A DNA stretch of 64,000 bases, taken from Brachycybe producta (taxonomy: Eukaryota > Arthropoda > Diplopoda > Playtdesmida > Andrognathidae). The notes below the pieces were generated by a model that ran no database searches, was not told where the DNA came from, and saw nothing but the letters and a program-made list of their open reading frames with translations. This document shows, piece after piece, positions 21,486-32,307 of this stretch (its first letter is position 1; the number at the start of each line of letters is the position of its first letter). A program made the position numbers and the translations under genes. The stretch covers positions 692,012-756,011 of the forward strand of contig JAUPFP010000073.1 in NCBI GenBank assembly GCA_036925085.1, read 5' to 3'.

Positions 21486-22192
21486 TTTAGAGGCTAGATA
21501 CAGCGTTTAGTTCAAAATTTCTCCGAATGTAGGCGCTGCGATCGTTTTTGATCGAAAAATGTTTTTTCTCCAGGTTTCAAGTCACATAATAATTAATAGA
21601 AAAATAATTTCGCGCGCTAATCTTATAAAACGAAAACATCGTGAAGCCAATAGATTAATGCACGTGCTAATTTTTGTGTGATGGTTCCAAGTCGTTTTTA
21701 ATGGGAGTTCTTCAAATGTTTGCGTGACGGTTTTTTGGTCCTATGGGACTTAACATGGAGTTTAAAAATGTACAATTTTAAACATTATTAAAAAATAGAA
21801 GGACCTTTTGAAAATTTATAAAAAGGAAACAACGTGAAGCCAATACATGAAAGTATGTGCTAATTATTGTGTTATTGTTCTAAATCGTTTTTAACAAGAG
21901 TTTCTCAAATGTTTGTGGGTCGGTTTTTGATCCAATAGAATTTAACATGGGGTTGAAAAAAACGAACGACTTTGAACCTTGTTTAAAAATAGAAGGACCT
22001 TTTCAAAAATTATATAAATCGAGCACGTAAAGAACAATACTTTTTATTGCATTTTGCGCTCTACTGTATTTTAATTGAGCAATTGTGAGTCGATTTCTTA
22101 CAGTTTTAGTAACACCATATAATAACACTCATTTGTCTCGTTGTTGTCAGCTCAAAACAACAAGATGGACGACGTGGATCTAGGCTCTTAAT
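21486..22192. mobile_element. Family J2, probably complete
   Basis: The left end TTAGAGGCTAGATACAGCG and right end GGATCTAGGCTCTTAA are imperfect inverses and resemble the A termini (TTAAGAGGCTACATCGC). Inside, GTGAAGCCAATAGATTAATG resembles the A loop. A 193-bp segment is duplicated in tandem. J looks like a distant sister of A. Confidence 0.65.
21640..22030 (+). repeat. 193-bp tandem duplication inside J2
   Basis: CGTGAAGCCAATA starts at 21640 and again at 21833. Both units contain a TCGTTTTTAA...TCAAATGTTTG...AATAGAAGGACCTTTT series with moderate divergence, so the duplication is old. Confidence 0.75.
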
Positions 22193-23402
22193 TGCAGATT
22201 TATTATTGTATTTTATTTAATTAAAAAAGTAAGTAGATAGCTGCATACAACAGACAGTAGAGATTCAGTGTTAAAGGACCTGGGATGATAATCTACCCCG
22301 GGGCCCGAGCTGGCTCTCTTTGGCCCTGTGTGTGATTCTTCCCTAAGTCTAATCCTATCACACCTAAGAGTGGCCTGAAAGTGACATGAGGCCCACCTTG
22401 TACACACACCTTCTACTGTAAAGTGGTGACATGCTAAAACACACACACACACACACACAAACTAAAACAACAGACACTGACACCAAAAAACACAACAACA
22501 GGATGTGTCAATTCCTCTTCTATTGCCTAATAAATGTGTCCTATAATAAAATAAAGGAACACAAACAAAAAAAAGTCCTCTTCCGAAATAAAGAGAGAGA
22601 GAGAGAAAGATAGAGAGAGAGAGAGAGAGACTACTGACATTGTAAAAAAAAAAATGGAGGTTTTGTCCCATTTGCGGTGCCACACCAGCAATTCAGAAAC
22701 ACACAAAAAAGAAGAATAAATGATGCAGAATAAAGTGCAAACAATAGTGGCGTTGTCAGAACAAATTGTTGTGTTGTTTTAAAATAAACAATGGACATCC
22801 CGCCAGGACTTTCAGATAGAAAGAGAGAGAGAGAAGACCCCGATTGAAAAAATGTCCCCCCCATAGAGAATAAGAGAGGAGAGAATCGGGTTTTGTACCT
22901 TTTTTTTTTTTCTCTTCTTTTGGCACACTAGAGAGAGAGAGAGAGAGAGAGAAGGGGGGGGGGGAAATAATAAGTATTGTCTGTCACAGTATGACTACCT
23001 CGATTGTCATCGCGTCTTTGTCGCCGTTTGTTGTCACTGGGGCGAGGCGTTACTCTTTAACTACCTTAAATTCAAACCCTTTTTTAAAAATTTTGGATTT
23101 ATAACAAGACACAAAATATATTTTTTTTTATGAAGAAGAAGAAGAAGAAAAACTCCACCTTTTGCATAATTTTTCTTCTTCTTTTTGATCAAAATTTATT
23201 CAACACATTCCAGCTTTTTGTTTTTTTAGGAAAAAAAAAAATATTAAGTTATTTTGTTTCTGTCATAAATTCTCAACCGTTTATTCACTTTGCTCTCAAA
23301 GAGGTTTCGGAAATAAATCGGTTACGAAAAGGGGTGAGATGGAGCCCCTTCCAGTGATAGAGGTTATACGGTAGTATTTATTCCGATAGAAATATCGTTG
23401 TA
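22193..23402. other. Simple repeats, no gene
   Basis: CA run at 22440-22460, GA runs at 22593-22632, 22822-22832 and 22930-22954, G-run at 22955-22964, GAA run at 23131. The coding frames here arise from these repeats. Confidence 0.65.
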
Positions 23403-23448
23403 TAGTAGAACGTCGATGATCGGAACTAATGTCGGACATGCATAGTTC

Positions 23449-23959
23449 ACACAAGCAACTAAAGACAGTAATACCTTGTACACACACACATGAGTTAAAT
23501 GAATTCAAATTAAATGTGTTTAGGTGAATTATACGGAATCCAGTTAAGGACATGAATCCAAATAAAAATTGACTTTAATTATTAATATTTGAAATTGAAA
23601 TACTAAATTCAATATTTTGTCAATAGTTTATAGATTATATTTATTAACTCAATATTTTCAGAATTAATTAACTGAATAAATTGAATTCGATATATTGTTT
23701 GTTTGTCCTTCACAGGGCTCTGTAGAACACGTTTATTATTTAAATGCATTTAAATTATATCAGGTGTGTACTAGGTATAAGATACAGTCGTTTGCCCCGC
23801 CCCCTTTTATGAGGACCGGTAAACTTCTAATTGGTTTGTTATATGGTCTGACGTCAAATGCTCCGCCATTTTCAATTTCCAGTTTTGGTTGATATTTGGT
23901 CTGACGTTCATAAAAGGGCGGGGGCAAACGACTGTATCTCCCTGTCTTTACATGCCTGT
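23449..23959. mobile_element. Family V2, CAGGCA-type MITE split by B1
   Basis: The right end ACTGTATCTCCCTGTCTTTA-CATGCCTGT pairs with the left end ACTAAAGACAG/AGATACAGTCG once B1 is set aside. Flanks GCATAGTTC (23440) and GCACAGTTC (23960) are a 9-bp repeat with one mismatch, compatible with an 8-bp hAT duplication. The core has CCGCCCCCTTTTATGA and GTCTGACGTCA. Confidence 0.75.
23469..23779 (+). mobile_element. Family B1 (310 bp)
   Basis: TAATACCTTGTACACAC at the left, GTGTGTACTAGGTATA at the right. Diagnostic interior: GTGAATTATACGGAATCCAG, GTTTGTCCTTCACAGGGCTC and TTAAATGCATTTAAATTA. It lies inside the left arm of V2, between GACAG and AGATACAG. Confidence 0.85.
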
Positions 23960-24645
23960 GCACAGTTCCGATAATCAAAAGTTCATACAATCGAACTCTT
24001 TTTTTTTTTTTTGCAATTGGTTTTTTCTTTCTTATTTTTTTTAAAGAGACCATTTATTTACCTCTAAAAATTTCTACTTAAAATTATAAAAAGAATTAAT
24101 TACACCTTTTGATCGTAAAAATGTTTTTTTTTTTTAAAAAGTACCTTCTTAATTTAAAAAACTTCAAAATGAATCGGTATTTGGTAGAAACTTGCAATTT
24201 CAGATAGATGCGCCACCAAACAACCTTAATCGGAACTAATGCAATAAAAAGTATACTCCTCTACTCGAAAAATATCGATATATCGATTTGCCTGTGTTGT
24301 CACCTCGCATTACTTTTAATTCACTATTCAAATACATCAAAGTACTATGAATTTAATATTGGAAGAGTTGATGTGAAAGTTGTATTGAGTTGAATATGAC
24401 TAGGGAATACATGTATTTGATTCAGGAATTATGGAAATGTGAAATGACAACATTTGCCATTAAATTGAGGGGGAGATGACTAACTGGGGGTAATGGTCTC
24501 TTTAAGTGGAGAAAAATAAGAAAAAACCGATTGCAAAGACATTTTTAGTAGTATTTCCGTAAGAATACGTAAAAAAAAAATTTCGCTCCGATAAACGACA
24601 CTTCTGATAACCGACGACAGGAACGTACTAGCCTAGTCGGCAAGT

Positions 24646-25047
24646 ACGCGCTCGTAGGCAAAAAACATCCATTAAAATATTGGTAAAAATACCTAAAAAA
24701 TAATTAATTTTTTCTGTTTTTTTTAAAATTATTTTTAGGTATTTTTATCAACATTTTAATGGATGTTTTTCTTTTCTTATTTGGGCGTACTCAATGGAGT
24801 TAGAAATTCGCGATTTTGAAATATTTTTTTTAAAAAAATAGAACCGCACTTACCAATTTTTTGTCATTCTGTCACTAGATGGACATACATTTAAAGTGCA
24901 CAACTGCACATTGCACTTTGAACCATCGAAATTGGACAACTTTAAATATGAAAAATAAACATATTGCCACCGCGACTGTGTAGTTTAAAAATTAACATTT
25001 TTTCTTTAACATTGGGGTCTATGGGCTCAATAGAAAAACGATGCTAA
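24646..25047 (+). mobile_element. Family A6, loop and right arm
   Basis: Starts at the left-arm end GTACGCGCTCGTAGGC, passes the loop and runs along the right arm to AAAAACGATGCTAA, where the last 40 bp including TTAA are missing. It abuts W. Confidence 0.8.
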
Positions 25048-25143
25048 ACTTGATTTCTCAAGAGGTGGCGGTGATGGGGTCATTTAACTACTGGTGTTAT
25101 TTTTTAATTTATTTCATTTAACTAGTATTAATAGTAATAATAG

Positions 25144-25458
25144 TTATACCTAGTACACACACCTGATAATTTAAATGCATTTAAATAATAAACGTGTTCT
25201 ACAGAGCCCTGTGAAGGACAAACAAACAATATGTCGTTGAATTCAATTTATTCAGTAAATTAATCTGAAAATATTGAGTTAATACTTAAATATAATATAG
25301 AAACTATTGACAAAATATTGATCTAGTATTTCAATTTAAAATATTAATAATAAAGTCAATTTTTAATTGGTTCATGTCCTTAACTGGATTCCGTATAATT
25401 CAAATAAACACATTTAATTTGAATTAATTTAACTCATGTCTGTGTACAAGGTATTATA
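25144..25458 (-). mobile_element. Family B2, inverted
   Basis: Reads the B sequence backwards: TATACCTAGTACACACACCTG at the left and TGTGTACAAGGTATTATA at the right, with GATTCCGTATAATTC near 25392. Confidence 0.85.
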
Positions 25459-25466
25459 GTAATCGC

Positions 25467-25777
25467 TTATACCTAGTACACACATTAGTTAAATGAATTC
25501 AAACGAAATGTGTTTAGGTGAATTATACGGAATCCAGTTAAGGACATGAACCTAATAAAAAAATTCACTTTAATTATTAATATTTTAAATTGAAATACTA
25601 AATCAATATTTTGTCAATAGTTTCTATATTATATTTAAATATTAACTCAATTATTTTCAGATTAATAACTGAATAAATTGAATTCGACATATTGTTTGTT
25701 TGTCCTTCACAGGGCTCTGTAGAACACGTTTATTATTTAAATGCATTTAAATTATCAGATGTGTGTACTAGGTATAT
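25467..25777 (+). mobile_element. Family B3
   Basis: Full-length B in forward orientation, 8 bp from B2, so the pair makes a 0.63-kb head-to-head palindrome. TTATACCTAGTACACACATT and GTGTGTACTAGGTATA mark its ends. Confidence 0.85.
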
Positions 25778-26465
25778 TACTGAGTGAATGAAGGAAGGAT
25801 AATTTCCTGAAATTTATATTCAGAATGCATTTTTACATATAAATATATAAATAAATGCAATCAAATTGTTCGTAATTAAGGAAGAGAAGAGAAGAGACAA
25901 AAAAAAAACAGCTCCAAGGTGGACGTGTGCGGAGAAACCATTAAATTAACTATAGATATTTAAAGGGTGGTCCTTTTTTTTTTTAAAAAAAAAAGGAAAA
26001 AGTGAAAGTTACATTTTGACAAAATTATTACCTGAGATAAACCAAAATAATAATAAAAAAAATTCTTTCTAATCGTAAAATGTAAAAAAAAAACATAATA
26101 ACGTTGTTCAATTTAAATAATGTTGAAAAAATATTATTCCAATTAAATATCTAAATCTGTTTTTGTTTCCAATTTCCTTTTGTCGTTGCAGCAGCTTAAA
26201 ATAATTATATTCTAATAGAAGAAAAATACATTTAGCACTTCCGCGCAGATTCATAAATAATGCATTAGAAAATATCATATTAAAAAAAAAGAGTGACACG
26301 CGCGCGCACGAGCTTTTAACACTTATTATAATCGTAGTCTCGAATGACCCTAATGACCAACTGGTCAATCCGGTTCAAGACCACCAATTAATTAGCCGTC
26401 AAGAAGTTCATATAAATAATATTTAAAAAAAAATTAATGTGTGGAATTTTCGTTGGATATGACAA
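25778..26465. other. No recognised feature
   Basis: AT-rich, with a short CGCGCGC run at 26299. No supported coding frame. Confidence 0.5.
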
Positions 26466-26665
26466 GGGCTCAAATTCAAGAAGGAAACTTCCCATTTTAA
26501 CTGCAACCTTTGAACTCTCTCAACAGGGTTTCAATATACAAAAATCCTGTTTAATTGCATTAAATTACAACAAGAATTTTTTTTTAAAACTTGAAACCCT
26601 GTTTAGAGAGAGTTAAAATTGGAAGTGCAAGGACATTTATCTTCTTGGATTTGCACCTTAAACCT
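26466..26665. mobile_element. Family X1 foldback
   Basis: GGGCTCAAATTCAAGAAGG faces CTTCTTGGATTTGCACC, and AACTCTCTCAACAGGGTTTCAA faces TTGAAACCCTGTTTAGAGAGAGTT. About 0.2 kb, no coding. Relatives occur at 33919, 51253, 53570 and 60480. Confidence 0.7.
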
Positions 26666-26675
26666 TCAAAGGTTA

Positions 26676-26881
26676 CTGGCAATTGGAAAACGGGATAAAC
26701 AGACGTTGGTTCCGCCCTTTTTATGACGAATGGCAACTTCTAATTGGTTTGTTGTGTGGTTCGATGTTGAAAAGGGGCGGAGCATGTGACGTGAGACCAC
26801 ATAACCAACCAATTAGAAGTTGCGTTCGTCATAAAAACAAGGCGGAGCCAACGTCTGTTTATCACGTTTTCTAATTGCCTG
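26676..26881. mobile_element. Family E2
   Basis: Left GGCAATTGGAAAACGGGATA, right its inverse ending ATTGCCTG. Flanks TCAAAGGT and TGAAAGGC agree at 6 of 8 positions. The core has ACTTCTAATTGGTTTGTTG, GGGGCGGAGCATGTGACGT and its mirror. Confidence 0.8.
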
Positions 26882-26918
26882 TCTGAAAGGCTACCCAATA
26901 ATAGGGCCATATTTAAAA

Positions 26919-27222
26919 GTTTAATGTAAGAAGCGTTAGAAATTCGCGATTTTCAAATAGTTTTTAAAAATAGAATGACAAAAAAATTGGTAAGTGTGGT
27001 TCTATCACTCGATCAGCATATAGTTGAGGTGCAAATTGCACTTTGAACCATCGAAATTGGACAACTTTAAATATAAAAAATAAACATATTGCCGCCGCGA
27101 CTGTTTTTTTTTTTAAATTAACATTTTTTCTTTAACATTGGGTCTATGGGCTCAATAGAAAAACGATGCTAGCGCCTCTTTGTGGAGATTTTTCAAATTA
27201 ATTTTGCGATGAAGCCTCTTAA
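26919..27222 (+). mobile_element. Family A7, right arm
   Basis: From AGCGTTAGAAATTCGCG to GCGATGAAGCCTCTTAA; loop and left arm absent. Its final TTAA overlaps the target duplication of F1. Confidence 0.8.
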
Positions 27223-27225
27223 AAC

Positions 27226-27422
27226 ACAGGTACATGTAGACAGCTTCAGAATTTTTTTGGCTCCGCCCTTTTATGAGCGTCATCAATTTCTAATTGGTTT
27301 GTTACTGGGTCTGATGATGTCACATGCCCCGCCCTTTTTATTTCTAATTGGTTGATATTTGGTCCTGACGCTCATAAAAAGGCGGAGCCAATGAAATTCT
27401 GAAGCTGTCTACAGATGCCTGT
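27226..27422. mobile_element. Family F1, hAT-like MITE
   Basis: Left CAGGTACATGTAGACAGCTT, right AAGCTGTCTACAGATGCCTG. CTTAAAAC is perfectly duplicated at both sides (27218 and 27423), the 8 bp expected of hAT insertion. The core has GGCTCCGCCCTTTTATGAGC and TAATTGGTTTGTTACTGGG. Confidence 0.9.
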
Positions 27423-27835
27423 CTTAAAACCACCTTAATAACTAAAAATAGATGAAATACTTAAAAAAAATTACCTCAATGTAAAAAATAAAATGAGAAA
27501 AAAATGAAGCTGGATGAAACTTATAATAAAGTGAAATTTATGCAAAAATGAAAACATCCATCCAGACTAGAATAATAAAACTATCCCTGCCACACAAATA
27601 AAACCCTTCAACAACAACAAAAAAAAGGATATTGAACTTTTTTTTCTCAAATATGCAAAAAAGATTGACATGAATGGTAATTATTTCAAGGTAAAATTGG
27701 TTGGATTTCTATTTGTGAGAGAAAAACTATGAAATTGGGCATTTTACAGACACAAAAGGGAACAGTTGACCACTCACTAAACATCGAAAAATTGAATATA
27801 CATAATAATAATAAGTATTAATAATATACTTGTAA
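27423..27835. other. No recognised feature
   Basis: AT-rich sequence with A runs and no credible coding frame. Confidence 0.5.
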
Positions 27836-28016
27836 CTGTCAATCTGCAAAATCAGTCAATCTGCATATTGCCTACTGCAATCTGCAAAACAACCATCCTG
27901 CTCTCTAATGAATCTGCAAAAATCAACACCTAAAATGTATTGAATTTTGCAGATTCACTAGCAGGTTGGTCGTTTTGCAAATTGTCTAGGCAATCTGCAG
28001 ATTGACTGATTGACAG
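27836..28016. mobile_element. Foldback KK (181 bp)
   Basis: CTGTCAATCTGC at the left and GATTGACTGATTGACAG at the right. AATCTGCAAAAC..CCATCCTGCT and its inverse AGCAGG..GTTTTGCAAATT pair closely. Single copy here; it looks like a small MITE. Confidence 0.65.
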
Positions 28017-28359
28017 GAAAAAACACAAGCAGCCCCCCTCCCAATAGAGATTTTTTTTTTAAAAAAATGTTCAAATTATAAAATATACACAATGAAGCAC
28101 GAATGCGGAAAAAAAATCAAAATTCATATTTTGTTGAAGGAAATTTAATCCCGGGTCAACATCAAGCTGACAAAAGTGCAACATGAGTTCGAGAGACAGA
28201 AATACAACAAATTATGCCAGAAAAAGCAACAGTTTCTGAAAACAAAACAAAACTGAAACAACTGTCAGTATAGTACATGGAATTGTTCGTGAAATTGCAG
28301 ACAAAACAAAACATAAAAGTCGCAAAATTGTTTTAGAATTGTCGCCAATTTGGTTTTTA
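28017..28359. other. No recognised feature
   Basis: AT-rich sequence between KK and M1. An 89-codon minus-strand frame has no recognisable motif. Confidence 0.5.
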
Positions 28360-28752
28360 TACGGAGCCCTGTAAAGAACATGCGAGATTTTTTTAAAAAA
28401 AATCTCGACATTTCGACTTTTTCCAAAAGTCGACATGGCGAGATTAAAGTCGAAATGTCGTTTCGACTTTAATCTCGCCATGTCGACTTTTAATCTGCTT
28501 TATTATGCCATGTTAAGTATGCCATGTTGCGCGCACCATACTCTTAATAATTAAATTATTGCAAGCGCCCTCTCGTAGCAGTAATAATTGAATTATTAGA
28601 GTATGGTGCACACAACATGACATAATTAACATGGCTGAATAAAAGAGATTAAACGTCAACATGTCGAGATTCTGAGAAAAGTCGAAATGTCGAGATTAAA
28701 GACATGTCGAGATTTAAAAAAAAATCTCACATGTCCTTTATCGGGCTCCGTA
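28360..28752. mobile_element. Family M1 foldback
   Basis: Termini TACGGAGCCCTGTAAAGAAC and GTCCTTTATCGGGCTCCGTA. Subterminal AATCTCGACATTTCGACTTT-type repeats lie on both arms. The centre is an inverted repeat of CACCATACTCTTAATAATTAAATTATTGC type. No coding frame. Confidence 0.8.
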
Positions 28753-28754
28753 GT

Positions 28755-28932
28755 TTTACTAACAAAAGGGTGTTTATTTTTCAAAAAAACAAATTACTAA
28801 ATTTTTCTGAATAATCAGTGATTTCAATGATTTTCCACATTGACTTACAAGTCAATGTGGAAAATCACTGATTTTTCACAAAAATTTAATAATTTTTTTT
28901 TAAATAGCAAAAACCACCCTTTTGATAGTAAA
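28755..28932. mobile_element. Family N1 foldback
   Basis: TTTACTAACAAAAGGGTG faces CACCCTTTTGATAGTAAA, and GATTTTCCACATTGACTT faces AAGTCAATGTGGAAAATC at the centre. It directly follows M1. Confidence 0.75.
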
Positions 28933-28998
28933 GCCCAAATCGTTGAAGAAAATAAGCACTTTATCCCTCATAAACAAGGGTATTAAAACAGAAATAAA

Positions 28999-29310
28999 AG
29001 CTCGGATATTTATGCAACATCAAGCAAATGTTTCTCAATTTGTGGCCCAAGTGCCGATTGTGAAGTAATCATCACCATTTGAGCAAATGCAATTATTATT
29101 ATTTTTTTCTAGTCAAAAAGGCTGGTTAGAGGCTAAGATGCATGGTTACTATCAGTTGTCAACTAGAGTTCTAGCCTCTAACCAGTGTTTTTGATTGAAA
29201 AATCATAATTCTTGGTTGATCTCTAAACAGGGGATTGTTACTTCACCATTGGCTCTTTGAGCCACAGATTGAGAAATATTTGCTTGAAATTGCATAAAAA
29301 TCTGATCATG
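28999..29310. mobile_element. Family C3
   Basis: AGCTCGGATATTTATGCAAC and TTGCATAAAAATCTGATC as outer arms, with the GGCTGGTTAGAGGCTA / TCTAGCCTCTAACCAGTG inner pair. Confidence 0.85.
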
Positions 29311-29319
29311 AATTTGAAT

Positions 29320-29478
29320 TTTACTATCAAAATGGTGGTTTCTGTTTTTTTTTTTTAAATTATTAATTTTTTCTGAATAAATTATCAGTGATTTCAATGA
29401 TTTTCCACATTAACTTTACAAGTCAATGTGCAAAATCACAAATTTTTCAGAAAAATTTAATATTTATTTTGTTAAACA
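29320..29478. mobile_element. Family N2, right end eroded
   Basis: TTACTATCAAAATGGTGG, then ATCAGTGATTTCAATGATTTTCC and AAGTCAATGTGCAAAATC as in N1. The right terminus is replaced. Confidence 0.65.
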
Positions 29479-30367
29479 AAGCAAGTTTTGAAGAAGAAAC
29501 ACAGAAGCTCTCCCTCCTCCTCCTCCTCCTTATCCCTCCCCTCTCCTCCTCCCGCAAAATAAGAGGAGAGAGGTCGGGTTATTTTTCTATTAACCCCACC
29601 AAAGGTGATTCACCTCTCTGAACATAAGACATAAATTTCATACATCTTATCAAAAAAAAAAAACCTCACTAAAAAAAACGCAAATATTTTTGGTCATCGA
29701 TTGGAAACCACTTTGATTTTTTGGGACTTAAAGACCACAAATGCATATAGAAGATAAAAAAAATGTATAAAGTTACAGGTGACAGAATAAAATAATACAG
29801 GGTGACATACAATTTATTTCCATTTTTTTCTTTCTGGAAAAAAAATTATGCTTTTTTTGTCAACTAAATAGCCTGGTTAGAGGCTATACGAACTCTAGTC
29901 TCCATCTAAGAATCACACATGTAGAATATGTCGAAATAAGAATGAAACAATTTCAACTTTTTTGTTTTTCTGATTACTTTATAAGAAAAATAAATAGAAT
30001 AGAATTATTGAAACTAAATAAGGTTTAATTTCAGTTGGCGATTTTTTTTTTGTTCTGCATTGAGGGAATTGCAAAATATGCAAATGAAAGAGAACAATGA
30101 AATAGTATTCTGGTTATACTGCGCTTTAGAAGGAGAAAAGAACTTACATACAGAAAATGCTGACTGAAAATGGCGACAGAATAAATAATTTACCTAATTT
30201 AAATAATTCCATTTTATTTATTTTGATTTTTTTTTTCAGTCAAATAAATAGAATTGAATTATTTAATTAAGAGAAATTCTATTTTGAGACTCATTTAAAA
30301 TTTGAAGAGTAACTGAAACTACTCAAGAAATTATTTAAAATAAACTTTTTTACGGTAATTTTTTTTT
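29479..30367. other. No gene; CCT-rich tract
   Basis: CCTCCTCCTCC around 29512-29530. A stray GCCTGGTTAGAGGCTA at 29871 is half of a family C centre. AATAAATAGAATTGAATTATT recurs at 29988 and 30243. Confidence 0.5.
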
Positions 30368-30931
30368 TATGAAGCATGGCATTTTCAAAACGTTGTAGAT
30401 GCCAAAATTTAAATTTTTCATGAGATAGAAGAAAAAAAAACAAATTTGCTACTTAAACCAATTACCAATTACATTAAAGGCATAAAATATTGGTAATACA
30501 AGTTTACAAAAAGCTAAGAAAAGAAGAAAATGTAATTAAAAATTATTAATCAGATATTAGAATATTTTTTTAAATTTTTTTTTTTTGAAATTTCAATTCA
30601 GTTCCAAAAAAAAAAACGTTGTAAATGAAAAAAACATGCAACATATGCTGACAGGTTGTCAGCATGCGTTTCTTGTTGGCGTTTACAACGTGACTATAGT
30701 CACTAAGTGACTGGCCATGTTGCCACTCGAACTGCTATTGGCTGTTACAACGTTATGACTTGAATAACATTTCTACTTCAGTTTTTTTACCACTAGGAAC
30801 AGCACTTTCGTGACAAGCATAATTTCCCTGCCAAAAAAACGTGGCCGTTTACAACCCATTTTCGATTTAAAAAACGTAATTTCGCCCTTATGTGGCATTT
30901 ACAACGTTATGAAAATGTACGCCTCAAATAT
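30368..30931 (-). mobile_element. Family L2, inverted relative to L1
   Basis: GAAGCATGGCATTTTCAAAACG at the left, ATGAAAATGTACGCCTC at the right. The TGACAGGTTGTCAGCATGCG and GTTTACAACGTGACTATAGT blocks are the inverse of those in L1. Slightly longer than L1 because of A/T-rich interior. Confidence 0.8.
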
Positions 30932-30939
30932 GAAAAAAG

Positions 30940-31030
30940 AATATGCCTGATAGAACAACTAAAATCTTGAAAATGCCATAAAAAGTGGTTAAGTTTACTC
31001 TTCTAGATTCTAAAACACTTTCAAGTGTTT
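30940..31030 (+). mobile_element. Family D fragment
   Basis: CTTGAAAATGCC..TAAGTTTACTCTTCTAGATTCTAAAACACTTTCAAG is a D right-arm stretch without the rest. Confidence 0.5.
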
Positions 31031-31349
31031 TGTTGAAAGATCTTTTCAAAACGCAGAGATTTAAGCTTTTTTTTAGCAGCCTGTATACTCTCCTACTACA
31101 TATTTTTTTTCTGTGCCTCAAATCAAATTTATGAATCAAAATGAAATAACAAAAAAACGACACCCAAGAGGACACAATAAAATGGAAATATGATGAGAAA
31201 ATAAAACAACAACAACAACAAAACATTCAAAATGTTGTCTTTTAAAAGTTGTTTTCAATTTTGAATAAAAGTTTCATTATATCTACAACAGTTGCTAAAC
31301 ATTTAAACGTAGTGGGGTAACCCGTCATAAATGACGGGAAGCAAAATTC

Positions 31350-31495
31350 ACAGGCAACTGTGCCCAGCATTAGAATTTCTTTTCCTCCGCCCTTTTATGA
31401 CGTCAGACCAAGTAACAAACCAATTAGAAATTGATGACGTTCATAAAAGGGTTGAGCAAAAGAAATTCTAATGCTGGGCACAATTAATTGCCTGT
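31350..31495. mobile_element. Family H1, CAGGCA-type MITE
   Basis: Left CAGGCAACTGTGCCCAGCAT, right ATGCTGGGCACA..ATTGCCTG. The core has CTCCGCCCTTTTATGACGTC and CAAACCAATTAGAAATTG. It lies at the same point in both I copies, so it arrived before they spread. Confidence 0.75.
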
Positions 31496-31879
31496 GATAA
31501 ACTGTAGTTTAATTTTGCTACTATTATCCCCTCCCTTTTTTATATTTGAAAGAGAAAATGAGTTTTTCATTTTCTCTGGTGTGCGCATGCGCGTCATTTT
31601 TTCCTTTTTTTACTCCTTTCATTTCAATTTCAGTCACCCCCTCCCACTTTTTTCCCCTCCACGTTTCTCTTTCTCCACCCCCCCCCTCTCTACACTTTCC
31701 AACCTTTTCCCCTCTCCAATTTAATATCATGGGGTTCTTGGATGGGGAGTGTGCAACATATAGTTGACCTTGAGAAAAAAAAAGCGGTTCATTTATTCAT
31801 TTAAATTTTGACTTGTTTCAAGGTTTTTGTACAGTGTTAGATCCACACACTCACACACACATACACACACAGACCTGGC

Positions 31880-31881
<2 letters not shown>

Positions 31882-31925
<44 letters not shown>
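31882..31925. repeat. AT dinucleotide run
   Basis: About 22 AT units at the 3' edge of I1. Confidence 0.95.
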
Positions 31926-31928
<3 letters not shown>

Positions 31929-32307
31929 TATATAACTAGAGATGCCACGGATATCCGACAGTTTTTCAGCAGGATATCCGATCTGATCGGATACAAATTG
32001 CTTTTTTTGGTAGACAATAAATGAGAAATTCGAATAATGCAAAGACAAACATTTCCGCGTGAGAAACACAGGTGTATAGAAACACCTCAACCACATCCGA
32101 TCTGAATTGGCCTAACTGTTGACGCGCGCATTGCACACGAGGAAATGAAGACATTCCTTTCTTGCATGCAGACTTCACTGGGAATGTATTGCATTCAACA
32201 TTTCTGTTCCCGCTGTTCCTGTTCAAGTGCAATGAATTCTCGAAGTTTTCAGTGTCATGGCGAGCCTTTGTAGAAACACCTCAAAGAAGACCAACTCTGA
32301 ATTGGCC

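Larger units (their letters stand above)
23403..24630. mobile_element. Family W, pogo/Tigger-like foldback hosting V2 and B1
   Basis: The left end TAGTAGAACGTCGATGATCGG resembles pogo/Tigger termini, and the right end is roughly its inverse (CCGACGACAGGAACGTACTA). Inner arms also pair: TTGCAATTGGTTTTTTC and AAAGAGACCATTTA (24012-24057) against TAATGGTCTCTTTAAG and GAAAAAACCGATTGCAAAG (24490-24540). V2 interrupts the left arm. The family assignment is tentative. Confidence 0.5.
31310..31925 (+). mobile_element. Repeat I1 (contains H1, ends in an AT run)
   Basis: TAGTGGGGTAACCCGTCATA with a small hairpin (CCCGTCATAAATGACGGG), then H1, then about 0.4 kb of unique sequence (GTGTGCGCATGCGCGTC, C-rich tract, ATATCATGGGGTTCTTGGAT), CA repeats and an AT run. 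A second copy with the same order is at 53936-54517. A hairpin start and a microsatellite tail suggest a retroposon-like unit. Both copies keep a short open frame (31546-31767 here). Confidence 0.7.
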
